64,000 bases of DNA. It comes from Actinomycetaceae bacterium MB13-C1-2 (GTDB taxonomy: Bacteria > Actinomycetota > Actinomycetes > Actinomycetales > Actinomycetaceae). The translations under genes and the position numbers were made by a program. Of this stretch, positions 44,801 through 54,566 are shown in pieces (the stretch's first letter is position 1; the number at the start of each line of letters is the position of its first letter). The notes beneath the pieces are model-generated. The model saw only the letters and a list, made by a program, of their open reading frames with translations, was not told the DNA's origin and did not search any database. The stretch covers positions 1,302,001 to 1,366,000 of the forward strand of contig CP141731.1 in assembly GCA_035621235.1 (NCBI GenBank). Direction: 5' to 3'.

Positions 44801-45283
44801 ATGGCACAGACCAAGAAGAACGTCAGCGTCCCCGCCGAAGGTGAGGTCGTAAGGCTTCACCACCTAGCTCCTGCTCCCGGTGCCAAGACCGCAAAGACCC
44901 GCGTGGGTCGCGGTGAGGGCTCTAAGGGCAAGACTGCAGGGCGAGGCACCAAGGGCACCAAGGCACGCAACACGGTCCGTATTGGCTTCGAGGGTGGACA
45001 GATGCCGTTGCATATGCGCCTGCCGAAGCTACGTGGCTTCAAAAACCCGTTCAGGGTTGAGTACCAGGTCGTTAATCTGGACAAGCTACAGGAACTGTTC
45101 CCGGAGGGTGGAACGGTCACCGTTGAGGATCTGGTTGCTAAGAACGCAGTCCGTAAGGGCGAGCCGGTCAAGGTCCTTGGTAGCGGTGACGTTACCGCAA
45201 AGTTCGATGTGGTTGCTGACAAGTGGTCGGCTACCGCTGAGGAAAAGATCAAGAACGCGGGCGGCAGCCTGTCAGTTCGATAA
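44801..45283 (+). CDS. rplO: 50S ribosomal protein L15
   Basis: 160 residues. [20 protein letters not shown] (20 residues), [10 protein letters not shown] and [15 protein letters not shown] mark the family. Last gene of the spc ribosomal block, followed by a terminator. Confidence 0.98.
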   Translation: MAQTKKNVSVPAEGEVVRLHHLAPAPGAKTAKTRVGRGEGSKGKTAGRGTKGTKARNTVRIGFEGGQMPLHMRLPKLRGFKNPFRVEYQVVNLDKLQELFPEGGTVTVEDLVAKNAVRKGEPVKVLGSGDVTAKFDVVADKWSATAEEKIKNAGGSLSVR

Positions 45284-45352
45284 GCTTGAGCGGTGTGTTT
45301 CGGATTTTCTGTACTGAAGACCTGGAATATGCCGCCCATCGCTAAGGCCTAG

Positions 45353-45382
45353 GGGAGGGCACCACTTCGGCGCCCTCCCTTT
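45353..45382 (+). terminator. Terminator after rplO
   Basis: GGGAGGGC pairs with GCCCTCCC around an 11-base loop, followed by TTT. It separates the ribosomal-protein block from secY. Confidence 0.75.
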
Positions 45383-45410
45383 GGTCACGTTACAACAGCT
45401 ATTCTTTATA
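45381..45410 (+). promoter_or_regulatory. Candidate promoter for secY-adk-map
   Basis: TTGGTC at 45381-45386 and TTTATA at 45405-45410 are 18 bases apart, right after the terminator. Visual match only. Confidence 0.3.
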
Positions 45411-45447
45411 GCCAGAGTCATATCTGGTCTACAGTCCAGGAGGAAGC

Positions 45448-46740
45448 TTGCTACGCGCATTCGCCCAGGCCTTCCGCACGCCGGAGCTTCGCGGGAAGAT
45501 CCTGTTTACGCTATTGATGATGGCGCTCTACAGGCTCGGGGTGTTCATCCCGACGCCGGGGGTCTCGGCGCAAGCGATCAGCGAGTGTTCGGCACTGCAG
45601 GAGCAGTCCTCTTTGCTGGACATGTTCAACCTATTCTCCGGTGGGGCGCTGAAATCACTGTCGATCTTCGCGCTCGGCATCATGCCCTACATCACCGCAT
45701 CGATTATCATTCAGGTGCTGCGAGTCGCGGTTCCCAGGTTTGAAGATTTGCATAAGGAGGGTCAGTCGGGCCAGTCAAAGCTGACGCAGTACACCCGGTA
45801 CCTGACTATTTTCCTGGCAGTCTTACAGTCAACGACAATGATCTCTATGGCGGCTTCGGGACAGATGTTCCCAGGGTGCACCACAGCCGTCATCCCCAAC
45901 GCAAGTTTCTTGACCTACCTGTTTATGGTCCTGGTAATGACCGCAGGTACGGCAGTAATCATGTGGTTCGGCGAGCTGATCACCGAACGCGGCGTTGGCA
46001 ATGGTATGTCGCTACTGATCTTCACCGGTATTGTCTCGACGATGCCAATGACGCTCATTGACATCGGTCGCACCCGCAGTTGGGGAATCGTTCTGCTGAT
46101 TGTCCTCATCATTCTCGCGGTTACCGTCGTTGTTGTGTATGTTGAGCAGGCGCAGAGGCGTATTCCTGTTCAGTACGCCAAGCGCATGGTTGGACGTCGC
46201 ACTTACGGTGGCACCACCACATACATTCCTTTGAAGATCAACATGGCCGGAGTCATTCCCGTGATCTTCTCGACTTCGATACTCGGATTGCCGCCGCTAA
46301 TCGCAAATTTTGGCGACCCGACCTCCGGTTGGGTCCAGTGGATCAACTACAACTTCCGGCCTCAGGGCGTGTGGTACATGATCACAAACGCCTTGCTGAT
46401 ATTCGCGTTCGCGTACTTCTACACGACGATCACGTTCAATCCGGACGAAGTCGCTGACAACATGAAGCGTTACGGTGGATTCATTCCCGGCTATCGAGCG
46501 GGACGGCCCACCGCGGAATACCTGAGCTACGTGGTAAACCGTCTGACGTTTGCTGGTGGTATCTATCTGGTGGTCATTGCAACTCTTCCGTCGCTGATAA
46601 TGATCCCAATGCGGCTCGCACCAAACCAGATGCCATTCGGAGGTACTACGCTCCTGATTATGGTTGGCGTCGGTCTGCAGACCGTTAAGGAAATCAACTC
46701 CCAGTTGCAACAACATCATTATGAGGGATTCTTGAAGTGA
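45448..46740 (+). CDS. secY: Protein translocase subunit SecY
   Basis: 430 residues from TTG with GGAGGA upstream. Ten membrane segments are seen; the plug region, ALGIMPYITASIIIQVL (17 residues) and GVGNGMSLLIF are typical, as is the cytoplasmic loop with AKRMVGRRTYGG. SecY forms the Sec channel with SecE and SecG, which secretes the pilins of this window. Its stop overlaps the adk GTG by 3 bases. Confidence 0.97.
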   Translation: MLRAFAQAFRTPELRGKILFTLLMMALYRLGVFIPTPGVSAQAISECSALQEQSSLLDMFNLFSGGALKSLSIFALGIMPYITASIIIQVLRVAVPRFEDLHKEGQSGQSKLTQYTRYLTIFLAVLQSTTMISMAASGQMFPGCTTAVIPNASFLTYLFMVLVMTAGTAVIMWFGELITERGVGNGMSLLIFTGIVSTMPMTLIDIGRTRSWGIVLLIVLIILAVTVVVVYVEQAQRRIPVQYAKRMVGRRTYGGTTTYIPLKINMAGVIPVIFSTSILGLPPLIANFGDPTSGWVQWINYNFRPQGVWYMITNALLIFAFAYFYTTITFNPDEVADNMKRYGGFIPGYRAGRPTAEYLSYVVNRLTFAGGIYLVVIATLPSLIMIPMRLAPNQMPFGGTTLLIMVGVGLQTVKEINSQLQQHHYEGFLK

Positions 46741-47315
46741 CAGCGATTATCCTCTTTGGCCCTCCCGGAGTCGGGAAAGGAACACAGGCGGCGTGGCTCG
46801 CTGAGTTTCTGGGAGTTCCTGCGATTTCAACAGGACAGATCTTCCGGGCAAACATCGAGGATAAGACGGAGTTGGGGAAGCTAGCGGAAGGCTACATCGA
46901 GCGTGGGGAGTTGGTGCCCGACTCGGTAACGAATCCGATGGTGCAAGCCAGGCTCTCGGCCCCCGATGTCGCGAAGGGGTTTGTCCTTGACGGATACCCT
47001 CGTTCACTCGAACAGACTTACATGCTTCGAGACACCCTGGCCAAAGAGGGAATCGAGATCGACGCGGTCCTGGAACTCGTAGCGGACGAAGATAAGCTGA
47101 TCGAGCGCCTAATGACCCGTGCGGCTGAACAGAACCGCAGCGATGACCGCGAGGACGTTTTCCGCCACCGGCTTGAGATTTACGCGGAGCGAACAGAGCC
47201 GCTTGCCACATACTATGCAGATCAGGATCTGCTGGATGTCGTAGATGCCTCGGGCAACAAGCAAGAGGTGGCCGAGGAGATGCTGAAGGCGCTAAGGGCA
47301 AGGAGCCTCGCCTAG
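46737..47315 (+). CDS. adk: Adenylate kinase
   Basis: 192 residues from a GTG overlapping secY. P-loop GPPGVGKGTQAAWLA, AMP-binding ISTGQIFR and GFVLDGYPRS are intact. The LID is the short form without zinc cysteines, usual in actinobacteria. It converts ATP and AMP to two ADP. Confidence 0.97.
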   Translation: MTAIILFGPPGVGKGTQAAWLAEFLGVPAISTGQIFRANIEDKTELGKLAEGYIERGELVPDSVTNPMVQARLSAPDVAKGFVLDGYPRSLEQTYMLRDTLAKEGIEIDAVLELVADEDKLIERLMTRAAEQNRSDDREDVFRHRLEIYAERTEPLATYYADQDLLDVVDASGNKQEVAEEMLKALRARSLA

Positions 47316-47322
47316 GACGATA

Positions 47323-47360
47323 GCTGGAGTCGGACCCGCCCCAGCGGCGCCCGACTCAGC
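47323..47360 (+). terminator. Hairpin after adk
   Basis: GCTGGAGTCGG pairs with CCGACTCAGC (one bulged base) around a 17-base loop. No T-run, so termination strength is doubtful. Confidence 0.4.
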
Positions 47361-47432
47361 ATGGCTTCATTGCGTCCCGCTCTCTGCGCCTGTCTTGGAG
47401 CAGCACCCTTTTCCCCTCCTTCCGTCCGGGGT

Positions 47433-47498
47433 TTCCAATCAGATAGGGCGTCTCGGAGCCCCCGAAATACGGCGTGTCGCCTCCCTATGTGATTGGAG
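47433..47498 (+). repeat. Palindromic element upstream of map (family 2, copy 1)
   Basis: CCAATCAGATAGGG (47435) pairs with CCCTATGTGATTGG (47483). The interior contains GCGTCTCGG..GAAATACGGCGTGTCG, also found in copy 2 downstream of map. Confidence 0.75.
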
Positions 47499-47596
47499 AT
47501 TGGCGGAGGTGGGTGAGCGCCTCGTTGGTCACATCCGCGTTCGTAATGCCTGACGCCCGAGTAGATTGGAGCGGGATTCTACGGAAGGAAACAGTC

Positions 47597-48454
47597 GTGG
47601 CATTTGGTCATACCGGAGGGAAAAGTCCGCAGCAGTTGGAGTACATGCGCGAGGCTGGACAGGTAGTTGCCACTGTTCACGCGGCTCTGCGCGAGGTGGT
47701 CAAGCCCGGGATGACCACCAAGGAACTGGATCAGCTCGTCTACGCCGTGACCCTTGCCAACGACGCCAAGCCAAACTTCCTTAACTACAACGGCTTTTCG
47801 GGCTCAGTATGTATCTCGGTGAACGAGGAAATCGTGCACGGTATTCCCGGGTCCCGGGTCCTGGAACCCGGGGACATTGTCTCATTTGATTGCGGTGCTG
47901 TAATCGAACGAGGCGGTCTTCCATGGCACGGGGACGCAGCCTTCACAGTGGTACTTGACGGCCCGAACGAAGAACAGAATGAGAAGCGACGTCAACTCTC
48001 TTCCATAACTGAGCATTCGATGTGGGCTGGGATTGCTAGAGCTGCCACGGCGAGGCGCATCGGTGATATTGGGGCTGCGATTGAGGACGATGTCGAGGCA
48101 CAGGGATTGGAATACGGGTGGACTCCTGAACTACTGGAGGGCTACACGGGGCACGGAATCGGGAATCATCTGCATGAGGACCCGACCGTCTACAACTACC
48201 GGACCCGCAACAGGGGCCCAAAGATCGGGTCAGGTACGACGATTTGTATCGAGCCGATGCTGACGGAGGGGGACCAGACCTCTGCAACTCTTGCTGACGA
48301 CTGGACGGTAGTCACTGTTAATGGGCTGGCATCGGCGCACTGGGAGCACACAATCGCGATCACAAATGAGGGAATCTCTGTTCTGACAGCGCCGGACGCG
48401 GGAGCGGCGGGGCTAGCACCATACGGAATAGAGCCAATAGCCTCGTTCCTGTAG
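47597..48454 (+). CDS. map: Methionine aminopeptidase, type I
   Basis: 285 residues from GTG 47597, with GGAAGGAAA upstream; the longer in-frame ATG at 47474 runs through the palindromic repeat. KSPQQLEYMREAGQVVATVH opens the fold. Metal ligands are visible in FDCGAV, HGDAAFT, GHGIGNHLHEDP and the late Glu residues in CIEPMLTEG and HWEHTIA. It removes N-terminal Met from new proteins. The gene is flanked by two related palindromes. Confidence 0.94.
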   Translation: MAFGHTGGKSPQQLEYMREAGQVVATVHAALREVVKPGMTTKELDQLVYAVTLANDAKPNFLNYNGFSGSVCISVNEEIVHGIPGSRVLEPGDIVSFDCGAVIERGGLPWHGDAAFTVVLDGPNEEQNEKRRQLSSITEHSMWAGIARAATARRIGDIGAAIEDDVEAQGLEYGWTPELLEGYTGHGIGNHLHEDPTVYNYRTRNRGPKIGSGTTICIEPMLTEGDQTSATLADDWTVVTVNGLASAHWEHTIAITNEGISVLTAPDAGAAGLAPYGIEPIASFL

Positions 48455-48545
48455 TGGGCTTATCTTTGTAGCGTGCCTCTTTCTGAAGTGGGGCGTATTT
48501 CTGTAGCGGAGCGTATTTCTGTAGTGGGCCTCTCTCTGAAGTCGC
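48437..48545 (+). repeat. Degenerate 17-18-bp tandem repeats after map
   Basis: About six units of the pattern KTWTYTSTGWAGYGKRSC, for example GTATTTCTGTAGCGGAGC and GTATTTCTGTAGTGGGCC. The first unit contains the map stop codon (CTG TAG). Confidence 0.65.
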
Positions 48546-48814
48546 CCTCGTCCCTCGTGGGAATCTCCAATCAGATTGGGGCGTCTCGCGGTCTTGAAAT
48601 GCGGCGTGTCGTTCCCCTATCTGATTGGCAAACCACGGGAGAGCGCAACTCACGCGATGTAGGACAGGTGACGCATTCGGGTCGGCGTGTTTGCGTGAGT
48701 TCGCTAACCATTAGGCCTCCGGTGTTTCGTAGCGGGTTATGCCTGTATTAGGGTTATCTGTCGGGCATACTCACGTCCACTAACACGCACCAGAAGAAGG
48801 ATTAGCAGAGTTTT
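48455..48814. other. map-infA intergenic region
   Basis: 360 bases without a gene. It has 17-18-bp tandem repeats (48437-48545), palindrome family 2 copy 2 (48563-48630), and an inverted repeat GCGCAACTCACGC/GCGTGAGTTCGC (48643-48704). The infA promoter is expected near 48740-48790. Confidence 0.5.
48563..48630 (+). repeat. Palindromic element downstream of map (family 2, copy 2)
   Basis: CCAATCAGATTGGGG (48567) pairs with CCCCTATCTGATTGG (48614); the interior GCGTCTCG and GCGGCGTGTCG match copy 1. Confidence 0.75.
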
Positions 48815-49036
48815 ATGGCGAAAAAGGACGGCGTAATCGAGGTCGAGGGAAGCGTTGTTGAAGCGCTCCCGAACGCGATGTTCCGTGTCGAACTTGAGAA
48901 CGGTCACCTGGTCTTGGCTCACATCTCGGGCAAGATGCGCCAGCACTACATCCGCATTCTTCCCGAAGATCGTGTGGTTGTTGAGCTGAGCCCCTACGAC
49001 CTGTCTCGCGGACGGATCGTCTACCGATACAGGTGA
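48815..49036 (+). CDS. infA: Translation initiation factor IF-1
   Basis: 73 residues. [20 protein letters not shown] (20 residues), [13 protein letters not shown] and [10 protein letters not shown] identify it. IF-1 binds the 30S A site during initiation. Heads the alpha cluster infA-rpmJ-rpsM-rpsK-rpoA-rplQ. Confidence 0.98.
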   Translation: MAKKDGVIEVEGSVVEALPNAMFRVELENGHLVLAHISGKMRQHYIRILPEDRVVVELSPYDLSRGRIVYRYR

Positions 49037-49102
49037 TCGCCTTGGCTACCTCGGGAAACCGGCGGTGGTCAAGACCCACTCCTAGTGGAAACAGGAACAG
49101 CA

Positions 49103-49216
49103 ATGAAAGTAAAGCCAAGCGTCAAGAAGATCTGTGACAAGTGCAAGGTGATTCGTCGCCACGGCAACGTCATGGTGATTTGTGAGAACCCTAGGCACAA
49201 ACAGCGTCAGGGCTAG
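49103..49216 (+). CDS. rpmJ: 50S ribosomal protein L36, zinc form
   Basis: 37 residues: [14 protein letters not shown], then a basic stretch, then [13 protein letters not shown]. Cys11, Cys14, Cys27 and His32 make the zinc ribbon. The ATG at 49103 follows AACAGGAAC. It lies between infA and rpsM as in most bacteria. Confidence 0.96.
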   Translation: MKVKPSVKKICDKCKVIRRHGNVMVICENPRHKQRQG

Positions 49217-49339
49217 CTCTACGCAAAAGTAAGCGTCTCTCGACCGGGCATCAACTGCCCGGACCCCTGGTCCGAAGGCCAGGGCCACATAAGTGGTAGA
49301 TAGGCGACGACCTTCGGAACTAAATATGGAGCAGCAGTA

Positions 49340-49714
<375 letters not shown>

Positions 49715-49770
49715 AGGTAGTTACTCGGTAACCCGGGTATCCCAGGAATCTTGTAGGAGAGAAAGAAAAG

Positions 49771-50172
49771 ATGGCTGTAAAGTCTCAATCTTCTGCGCGG
49801 AAGCCGCGTAGGAAGGAAAAGCGCAACGTCGCTCAGGGGAACGCTTACATTCGTTCTACCTTCAATAACACAATCGTTTCCATCACGGACCCGACCGGTG
49901 CGGTGATCGCGTCATCTTCGTCCGGCCAGGTGGGTTTCAAAGGTTCACGTAAGTCAACCCCGTTTGCGGCGCAGCTTGCTGCTGAAGCAGCTGCTCGTCG
50001 TGCCCAAGATCAGGGCATGAAGAAGGTCGACATCTACGTGAAGGGCCCGGGCTCCGGTCGCGAGACCGCGATTCGTGCACTCCAGGCTGCCGGACTTGAG
50101 GTTGGATCCATTCAGGATGTCACCCCTCAGGCGCATAACGGCTGCCGCCCTCCGAAGCGTCGCCGCGGTTAA
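49771..50172 (+). CDS. rpsK: 30S ribosomal protein S11
   Basis: 133 residues. [19 protein letters not shown] (19 residues), [15 protein letters not shown] and [12 protein letters not shown] are diagnostic. S11 forms the platform of the 30S subunit. Confidence 0.98.
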   Translation: MAVKSQSSARKPRRKEKRNVAQGNAYIRSTFNNTIVSITDPTGAVIASSSSGQVGFKGSRKSTPFAAQLAAEAAARRAQDQGMKKVDIYVKGPGSGRETAIRALQAAGLEVGSIQDVTPQAHNGCRPPKRRRG

Positions 50173-50304
50173 TTACTTTTCACTGACCCGGCGTGGAGGC
50201 CATCTACGCCGGGCTGGTAACAACAAGGAATCCTCCCTCTTCCGCCTCGGCGGAGTCCTAAAATCGGCGTCATATGGCGGGCGTCGAGAAGAAAGGAACC
50301 GAAC

Positions 50305-51297
50305 GTGCTGATTGCACAGCGACCCATCCTGACTGAAGAAGTCGTTTCGGACAACCGTTCCCGTTTCACCCTTGAGCCCCTTGAGCCGGGCTTCGGGTAC
50401 ACCCTTGGTAACTCCCTTCGTCGTACCCTGCTGTCGTCGATCCCCGGTGCAGCTGTCACCTCGGTTCGCATCGAAGGTGTACCGCACGAGTTTGAAACCA
50501 TCGAGGGTGTCAAGGAAGACGTCTCTGAGATCATTTTGAACGTGAAGCAACTGGTTCTCTCATCTGAGAATGACGAGCCCGTTGACATGTACGTTCGCAA
50601 GTCCGGCCCCGGCGAGGTGCTTGCGGGTGACATCGTTCCCCCGGCGGGCATCGAGATCCACAATCCTGAACTTCGGATTGCCACTCTCAACGAGCACGGC
50701 AAGCTTGAGCTTGAACTGACTGTTGAACGTGGCCGTGGCTATGTCTCCGCTGCCCAGAACAAGCACTCGGACGATGACTACGATGCGATTCCGGTCGACT
50801 CGATCTATTCGCCGGTCCTCAAGGTGACCTACCGCGTCGAAGCGACTCGTGTTGAGCAGCGTACCGACTTTGACCGTCTGATTCTGGATGTCGAAACCAA
50901 GCCTTCGATCCTTCCGCGCGACGCAGTTGCGTCTGCTGGAAAGACCCTGGTTGAGCTGTTCGGTCTGGCCCGCGACCTAAACGTCGAGGCCGAGGGCATC
51001 GAGATTGGCACGACTACCACCGATGAAACCCTTGCAGCAGACCTGGCGCTACCGATCGAGAGCCTGAATCTTCAGTCTCGCTCGTACAACGCTCTGCGTC
51101 GCCGGGGAATCCTAACGGTTGGCGAACTGGTGGCTCACTCTGAGGCCGACCTCCTCGACATCCGTAACTTCGGCACCAAGTCGATTGAAGAGATCAAGGT
51201 TGCCCTGGCTGGCCTGGGCATGGCTCTCAAGGATTCGCAGATGCCGACCGGTATCTCGGTTGACGAGTCCATCTTCAGCGACAACCAGGAATTCTGA
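50305..51297 (+). CDS. rpoA: RNA polymerase alpha subunit
   Basis: 330 residues from GTG, with AAAGGAACC upstream. The N-terminal assembly domain has [20 protein letters not shown] (20 residues); the C-terminal domain (about 245-315) has [16 protein letters not shown] and [10 protein letters not shown], the parts that touch UP elements and activators. Confidence 0.98.
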   Translation: MLIAQRPILTEEVVSDNRSRFTLEPLEPGFGYTLGNSLRRTLLSSIPGAAVTSVRIEGVPHEFETIEGVKEDVSEIILNVKQLVLSSENDEPVDMYVRKSGPGEVLAGDIVPPAGIEIHNPELRIATLNEHGKLELELTVERGRGYVSAAQNKHSDDDYDAIPVDSIYSPVLKVTYRVEATRVEQRTDFDRLILDVETKPSILPRDAVASAGKTLVELFGLARDLNVEAEGIEIGTTTTDETLAADLALPIESLNLQSRSYNALRRRGILTVGELVAHSEADLLDIRNFGTKSIEEIKVALAGLGMALKDSQMPTGISVDESIFSDNQEF

Positions 51298-51357
51298 GCG
51301 TTTCGAAAGATCGCCCGGTAGAAACTTTAAGACTCAAAACACTAAACAGGAGCACAA

Positions 51358-51948
51358 ATGCCCACTCCGAAAAAGGGCCCCCGTCTGGGTGGCAGCGCAG
51401 CACACCAGCGCAAGATTCTCTCGAACCTTGCTACCCAGCTGATCGAGAACGGCTCGATCACCACTACCGAGGCGAAGGCAAAGCTGCTACAGCCCTACTT
51501 TGAAAAGCTGGTCACCAAGGCCAAGAGCGGAACCATCCACGATCGTCGTATTGTGGCGCGTAAGATCCGTTCGAAGGACGCCATCTACCAGTTGTTCGAT
51601 GAGATCGTTCCCGAGATCGATTCGGAACGTAACGGCGGCTACACTCGCGTCACCCGCATCGGGAACCGTAAGGGCGACAATGCTCCTATGGCCGTTATCG
51701 AGATCATCACCGAGCCGGTGATGAAGAAGGCGACCGTCAAGGCTGCTGAGGCTCCGGCCAAGAAGGCTGCTAAGAAGAGCGCCAAGAAGGTCGAAGAAGC
51801 TCCGGTTCAGGCTGAAGAGACCGTTACCGAGGATCTTGAGTCCGCGGCTGGGTCAGAAGAGGTGGCTGAAGAGGCCGCTGAGGCTGTAGTCGAAGAGGGC
51901 GATGCTTCCGCAGTTGAGGAAGAAGTAGCTGAGGACGAGGCGAAGTAA
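51358..51948 (+). CDS. rplQ: 50S ribosomal protein L17 with acidic C-terminal tail
   Basis: 196 residues against about 120 for the core. Residues 1-120 are normal ([19 protein letters not shown], 19 residues; [32 protein letters not shown], 20 residues). A tail follows, first [12 protein letters not shown], then Glu/Ala-rich ([17 protein letters not shown]). Its basic part resembles the L4 tail. Such tails are common in actinobacterial L17. Confidence 0.97.
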   Translation: MPTPKKGPRLGGSAAHQRKILSNLATQLIENGSITTTEAKAKLLQPYFEKLVTKAKSGTIHDRRIVARKIRSKDAIYQLFDEIVPEIDSERNGGYTRVTRIGNRKGDNAPMAVIEIITEPVMKKATVKAAEAPAKKAAKKSAKKVEEAPVQAEETVTEDLESAAGSEEVAEEAAEAVVEEGDASAVEEEVAEDEAK

Positions 51949-51998
51949 CTTCCTCCTAGTCGCTCGGCCGTCCTGACGGCAAGCGCAGATTTCACCGA

Positions 51999-52050
51999 AA
52001 AGGGTGGGTCTCAGTCCAGTTTGTTCTGGATCGGGACCCACCCTTTCTTT
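51999..52050 (+). terminator. Rho-independent terminator of the alpha operon
   Basis: AAAGGGTGGGTCTC pairs with GGGACCCACCCTTT around a loop with its own partial pairing, followed by CTTT. Confidence 0.85.
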
Positions 52051-52113
52051 GCGGTTCTCCCCGGGGTTGAGTTTGTGCGTCTCATTCGAAGACGCTGCAT
52101 GCACGTCGTGTGA

Positions 52114-52169
52114 GGCCAAAACTCGGGGTCTCGGTGACGGCTTGCTCATCGACACCCCTAGTTTTGGCC
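52114..52169 (+). repeat. Dispersed palindromic element, copy E
   Basis: GGCCAAAACTCGGGGTCTCG pairs with CGACACCCCTAGTTTTGGCC, the best-paired outer arms of the family. It lies outside the accessory island, between convergent genes. Confidence 0.75.
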
Positions 52170-52253
52170 CGTACCCCCGGCACACCAGCACGGACCTTGT
52201 CCATGTGCAGCGCAAAACACTCTACGGAGAGCTACTTGAACTCTCTGGGTGTT

Positions 52254-52544
52254 TCATTTCTCTGTGAGGAACTGTAGCGTCGAGCCGCCGTCGGTTAGAT
52301 CCGCCAGCTTGCCATTCAAAACCGCGTTTTCCGGGTCGGCGAGATGCTCTGTGAATGCTTCGTCATCGCGGTAGCGCTCCAGTACGACAATCTGGAGCGC
52401 GTTGTCCCTATCGTGGTAGACCTCGAACCGCTGCGAGCCGACCATAGCTAGCACGTGCTTTCCGTACTCGACCAAGAGATCGTGGACTTTGTCGGTCGTG
52501 TCCTCATATGTGTCGATCCTTGCGATTAGGTTGATGGCTCCCAT
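52254..52544 (-). CDS. YgiN-like antibiotic-biosynthesis-monooxygenase-fold protein
   Basis: 96 residues from ATG 52544 (AAGGGGTGATC upstream); a longer in-frame ATG at 52625 adds no homologous sequence. MGAINLIARIDTYEDTTDKV opens a ferredoxin-like fold; RFEVYHDRDNALQIVVLERY (20 residues) and FTEHLADPE are typical of quinol monooxygenase YgiN-type ABM proteins, which act as dimers. Substrate not known. Confidence 0.8.
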   Translation of the reverse strand: MGAINLIARIDTYEDTTDKVHDLLVEYGKHVLAMVGSQRFEVYHDRDNALQIVVLERYRDDEAFTEHLADPENAVLNGKLADLTDGGSTLQFLTEK

Positions 52545-52791
52545 GATCACCCCTTCTGAAATGCTGAATATATCCATATTCTCTGGCAGAGAGGCTGGCG
52601 TTAGACAGTGGCCGACCTTCCCCAATAGGTGCAGTCTGGCTTGCGCCCACTAGAAGTGGTGAAGGCTCGCTGAGAACGTGCATCCATCCCTAATGCGTCC
52701 CTTACCTGGGGTACACAACGCGTCCGGATTGGTTCCGTGTCCCTCATTTGAGGTGCACGACTTGTCGGAGAGGGTCCGGTAGATTTGGGGC

Positions 52792-53559
52792 ATGTCCTCG
52801 TCTGCGCCGCTTACCCTCTGCATTGACTGTGGGGGAGGAGGCATCAAAGCCTCCGTTTTGGGACCTGACGGAGCGAACATCGAAGGTCCGAATAGGACTC
52901 CCACGCCGTATCCTCTGCCGCCCGAACTGTTGGTTTCGACCTTTGTAGATCTCGCCGGTCAACTTCCCAAAGCCGACCGGGTCACCGTTGGCATGCCGGG
53001 CATGATCCGAAATGGCGAGGTGATTGCAACTCCTCACTACATCACCAAGCAGGGCCCGCGTTCGAAGATTGTGCCCCAACTTGAGCGGGCGTGGTCTGGG
53101 TTCAGGATGAGCGAAGCTGCCTCACGAGCGCTCGGTTTGCCCGTCCTCGTCCTCAACGACGCGGAGGTAGCGGGAGCAGCCTCAGTCGAGGGCTTGGGCC
53201 TCGAAATGATCATCACCCTGGGAACCGGGTTGGGAAACGCGATCTTCCTCGACGGAGTTCTTTCCCCGCACGCTGAACTCTCTCAGGGGCTCGTCCGCTG
53301 GGGACTGACCTACGATGACTACCTCGGAGAGCACGAACGCCTTCGCCTTGGCGACGCTCACTGGTCCCGGCGTGTTCGTCGCGTAATTGAGGGATTCGAA
53401 CCTGTCTACCGTTGGGACCGGCTGTACATCGGCGGCGGTAACGCCCGTTGCATCACCGAGTACCAGCGTTCCAAAATACCGGCCGGGGTGGAGTACGTAG
53501 GGAACGAGGCGGGCATGACGGGCGGTGTACGCGCTTGGGAATTGGCGGCCCGGAAATGA
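52792..53559 (+). CDS. ROK-family protein, polyphosphate glucokinase-like
   Basis: 255 residues. The N-terminal phosphate motif is DCGGGGIKASVLGPDG, comparable to DIGGSGIKG of actinobacterial polyphosphate glucokinase; the sugar-site block is LNDAEVAGAA with the catalytic Asp, then TLGTGLGNAIFLDG and HAELS. There is no ROK zinc motif, as in PpgK. It phosphorylates glucose or a related sugar from polyphosphate or ATP if active. TAGATT lies 6 bases before the ATG and no strong ribosome site is seen, so the transcript may be leaderless. Its stop overlaps truA. Confidence 0.78.
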   Translation: MSSSAPLTLCIDCGGGGIKASVLGPDGANIEGPNRTPTPYPLPPELLVSTFVDLAGQLPKADRVTVGMPGMIRNGEVIATPHYITKQGPRSKIVPQLERAWSGFRMSEAASRALGLPVLVLNDAEVAGAASVEGLGLEMIITLGTGLGNAIFLDGVLSPHAELSQGLVRWGLTYDDYLGEHERLRLGDAHWSRRVRRVIEGFEPVYRWDRLYIGGGNARCITEYQRSKIPAGVEYVGNEAGMTGGVRAWELAARK

Positions 53560-54566
53560 GCGGCGCGACCGCGTCCCAAAAGCAAACTCCCGTCGTTGAG
53601 GTCGACTGCGGCGATTCGGGCCGTGACTGCGTCCGGGCGGACGTGGATACCGGGGCCGCGCATAGTCCCGAAACCGAGACGGATGAAATAATGGTCTCGG
53701 TGACCACACGTGATACTCAGCGGATTCGTTTTGAGCTTTCGTACGAGGGAAGTGAATTCCACGGTTGGGCCACCCAGGACGGGCTTCGCACAGTTCAGGG
53801 GGAGGTTGAGGAAGCCTTAGCGACCGTGTTCCGCGAACCTATCCGTCTCACCGTCGCGGGTCGCACAGACGCCGGAGTGCACGCCGCTCATCAGGTGGCT
53901 CACGCTGACCTGCCTTCGGGTGCGCCAGCTATGGACGATCTCGAGCATCTGTGCGACCGCTTGAATCGGCTGATCGCGGCCGGTTCCAATGAAGACAAAG
54001 GGATGTCCGATCTTGTCATCCGCCGGATCATGGCGGTCTCTGGCGATTTTGATGCAAGATTCTCTGCCGAGGCACGACACTATGTTTATAAGATCGTTGA
54101 TCGGCGCGAAGCGCGGGACCCGATCGGTCGCGCCGACGCCTGGTGGAGTCCGTATCCGGATCTGGATGTCGCCGCGATGCAGGGCGCGGCGGAGACATTG
54201 TTGGGTACGCATGACTTCCTTTCCTTCTGCAAGCCGCGAGACGGTGCGACCACCATCCGTTCGCTTACTCAACTGGACGTGAGCAGGATGGGGGGAGCCA
54301 TCCGGATCGAAGTCTCAGCGGACGCGTTCTGCCACTCGATGGTGAGATCCCTCGTCGGAGCCATAGTTGACGTAGGTCGAGGAACGCGGGACCCGGAGTG
54401 GGTGGTCTCCCTCATACAACACCCAAGTCGGAGTCACGGAGTGCCGATAGCGCCGGCTCGGGGACTCACCCTGGCTCGCATTGACTATCCGCCGGAAGAG
54501 CAGTGGGCGAAGCGTTCGCAGCAGGCACGAAGGGTCCGTGATATCTCAGAGACCTGCTGTGGATGA
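53556..54566 (+). CDS. truA: tRNA pseudouridine synthase A
   Basis: 336 residues from ATG 53556, overlapping the preceding stop (ATGA). The enzyme core begins at RIRFELSYEGSEFHGWA, so about 50 extra, mostly acidic residues precede it; ATG 53691 would give a conventional N-terminus but has no better ribosome site. Catalytic Asp is in AGRTDAGVHA; FCHSMVRSLVGAIVDVGRG (19 residues) is the C-terminal hallmark. It modifies U38-40 of tRNA anticodon stems. Confidence 0.92.
   Translation: MSGATASQKQTPVVEVDCGDSGRDCVRADVDTGAAHSPETETDEIMVSVTTRDTQRIRFELSYEGSEFHGWATQDGLRTVQGEVEEALATVFREPIRLTVAGRTDAGVHAAHQVAHADLPSGAPAMDDLEHLCDRLNRLIAAGSNEDKGMSDLVIRRIMAVSGDFDARFSAEARHYVYKIVDRREARDPIGRADAWWSPYPDLDVAAMQGAAETLLGTHDFLSFCKPRDGATTIRSLTQLDVSRMGGAIRIEVSADAFCHSMVRSLVGAIVDVGRGTRDPEWVVSLIQHPSRSHGVPIAPARGLTLARIDYPPEEQWAKRSQQARRVRDISETCCG

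Larger units (their letters stand above)
51949..52253. other. Intergenic region after rplQ
   Basis: 305 bases with the alpha-operon terminator and palindrome copy E; otherwise nothing recognised. Confidence 0.6.

Noticed and set aside
47474-47596. Longer N-terminus for methionine aminopeptidase
   Set aside because: It runs through palindrome copy 1 and lacks family similarity; GTG 47597 has a proper ribosome site.
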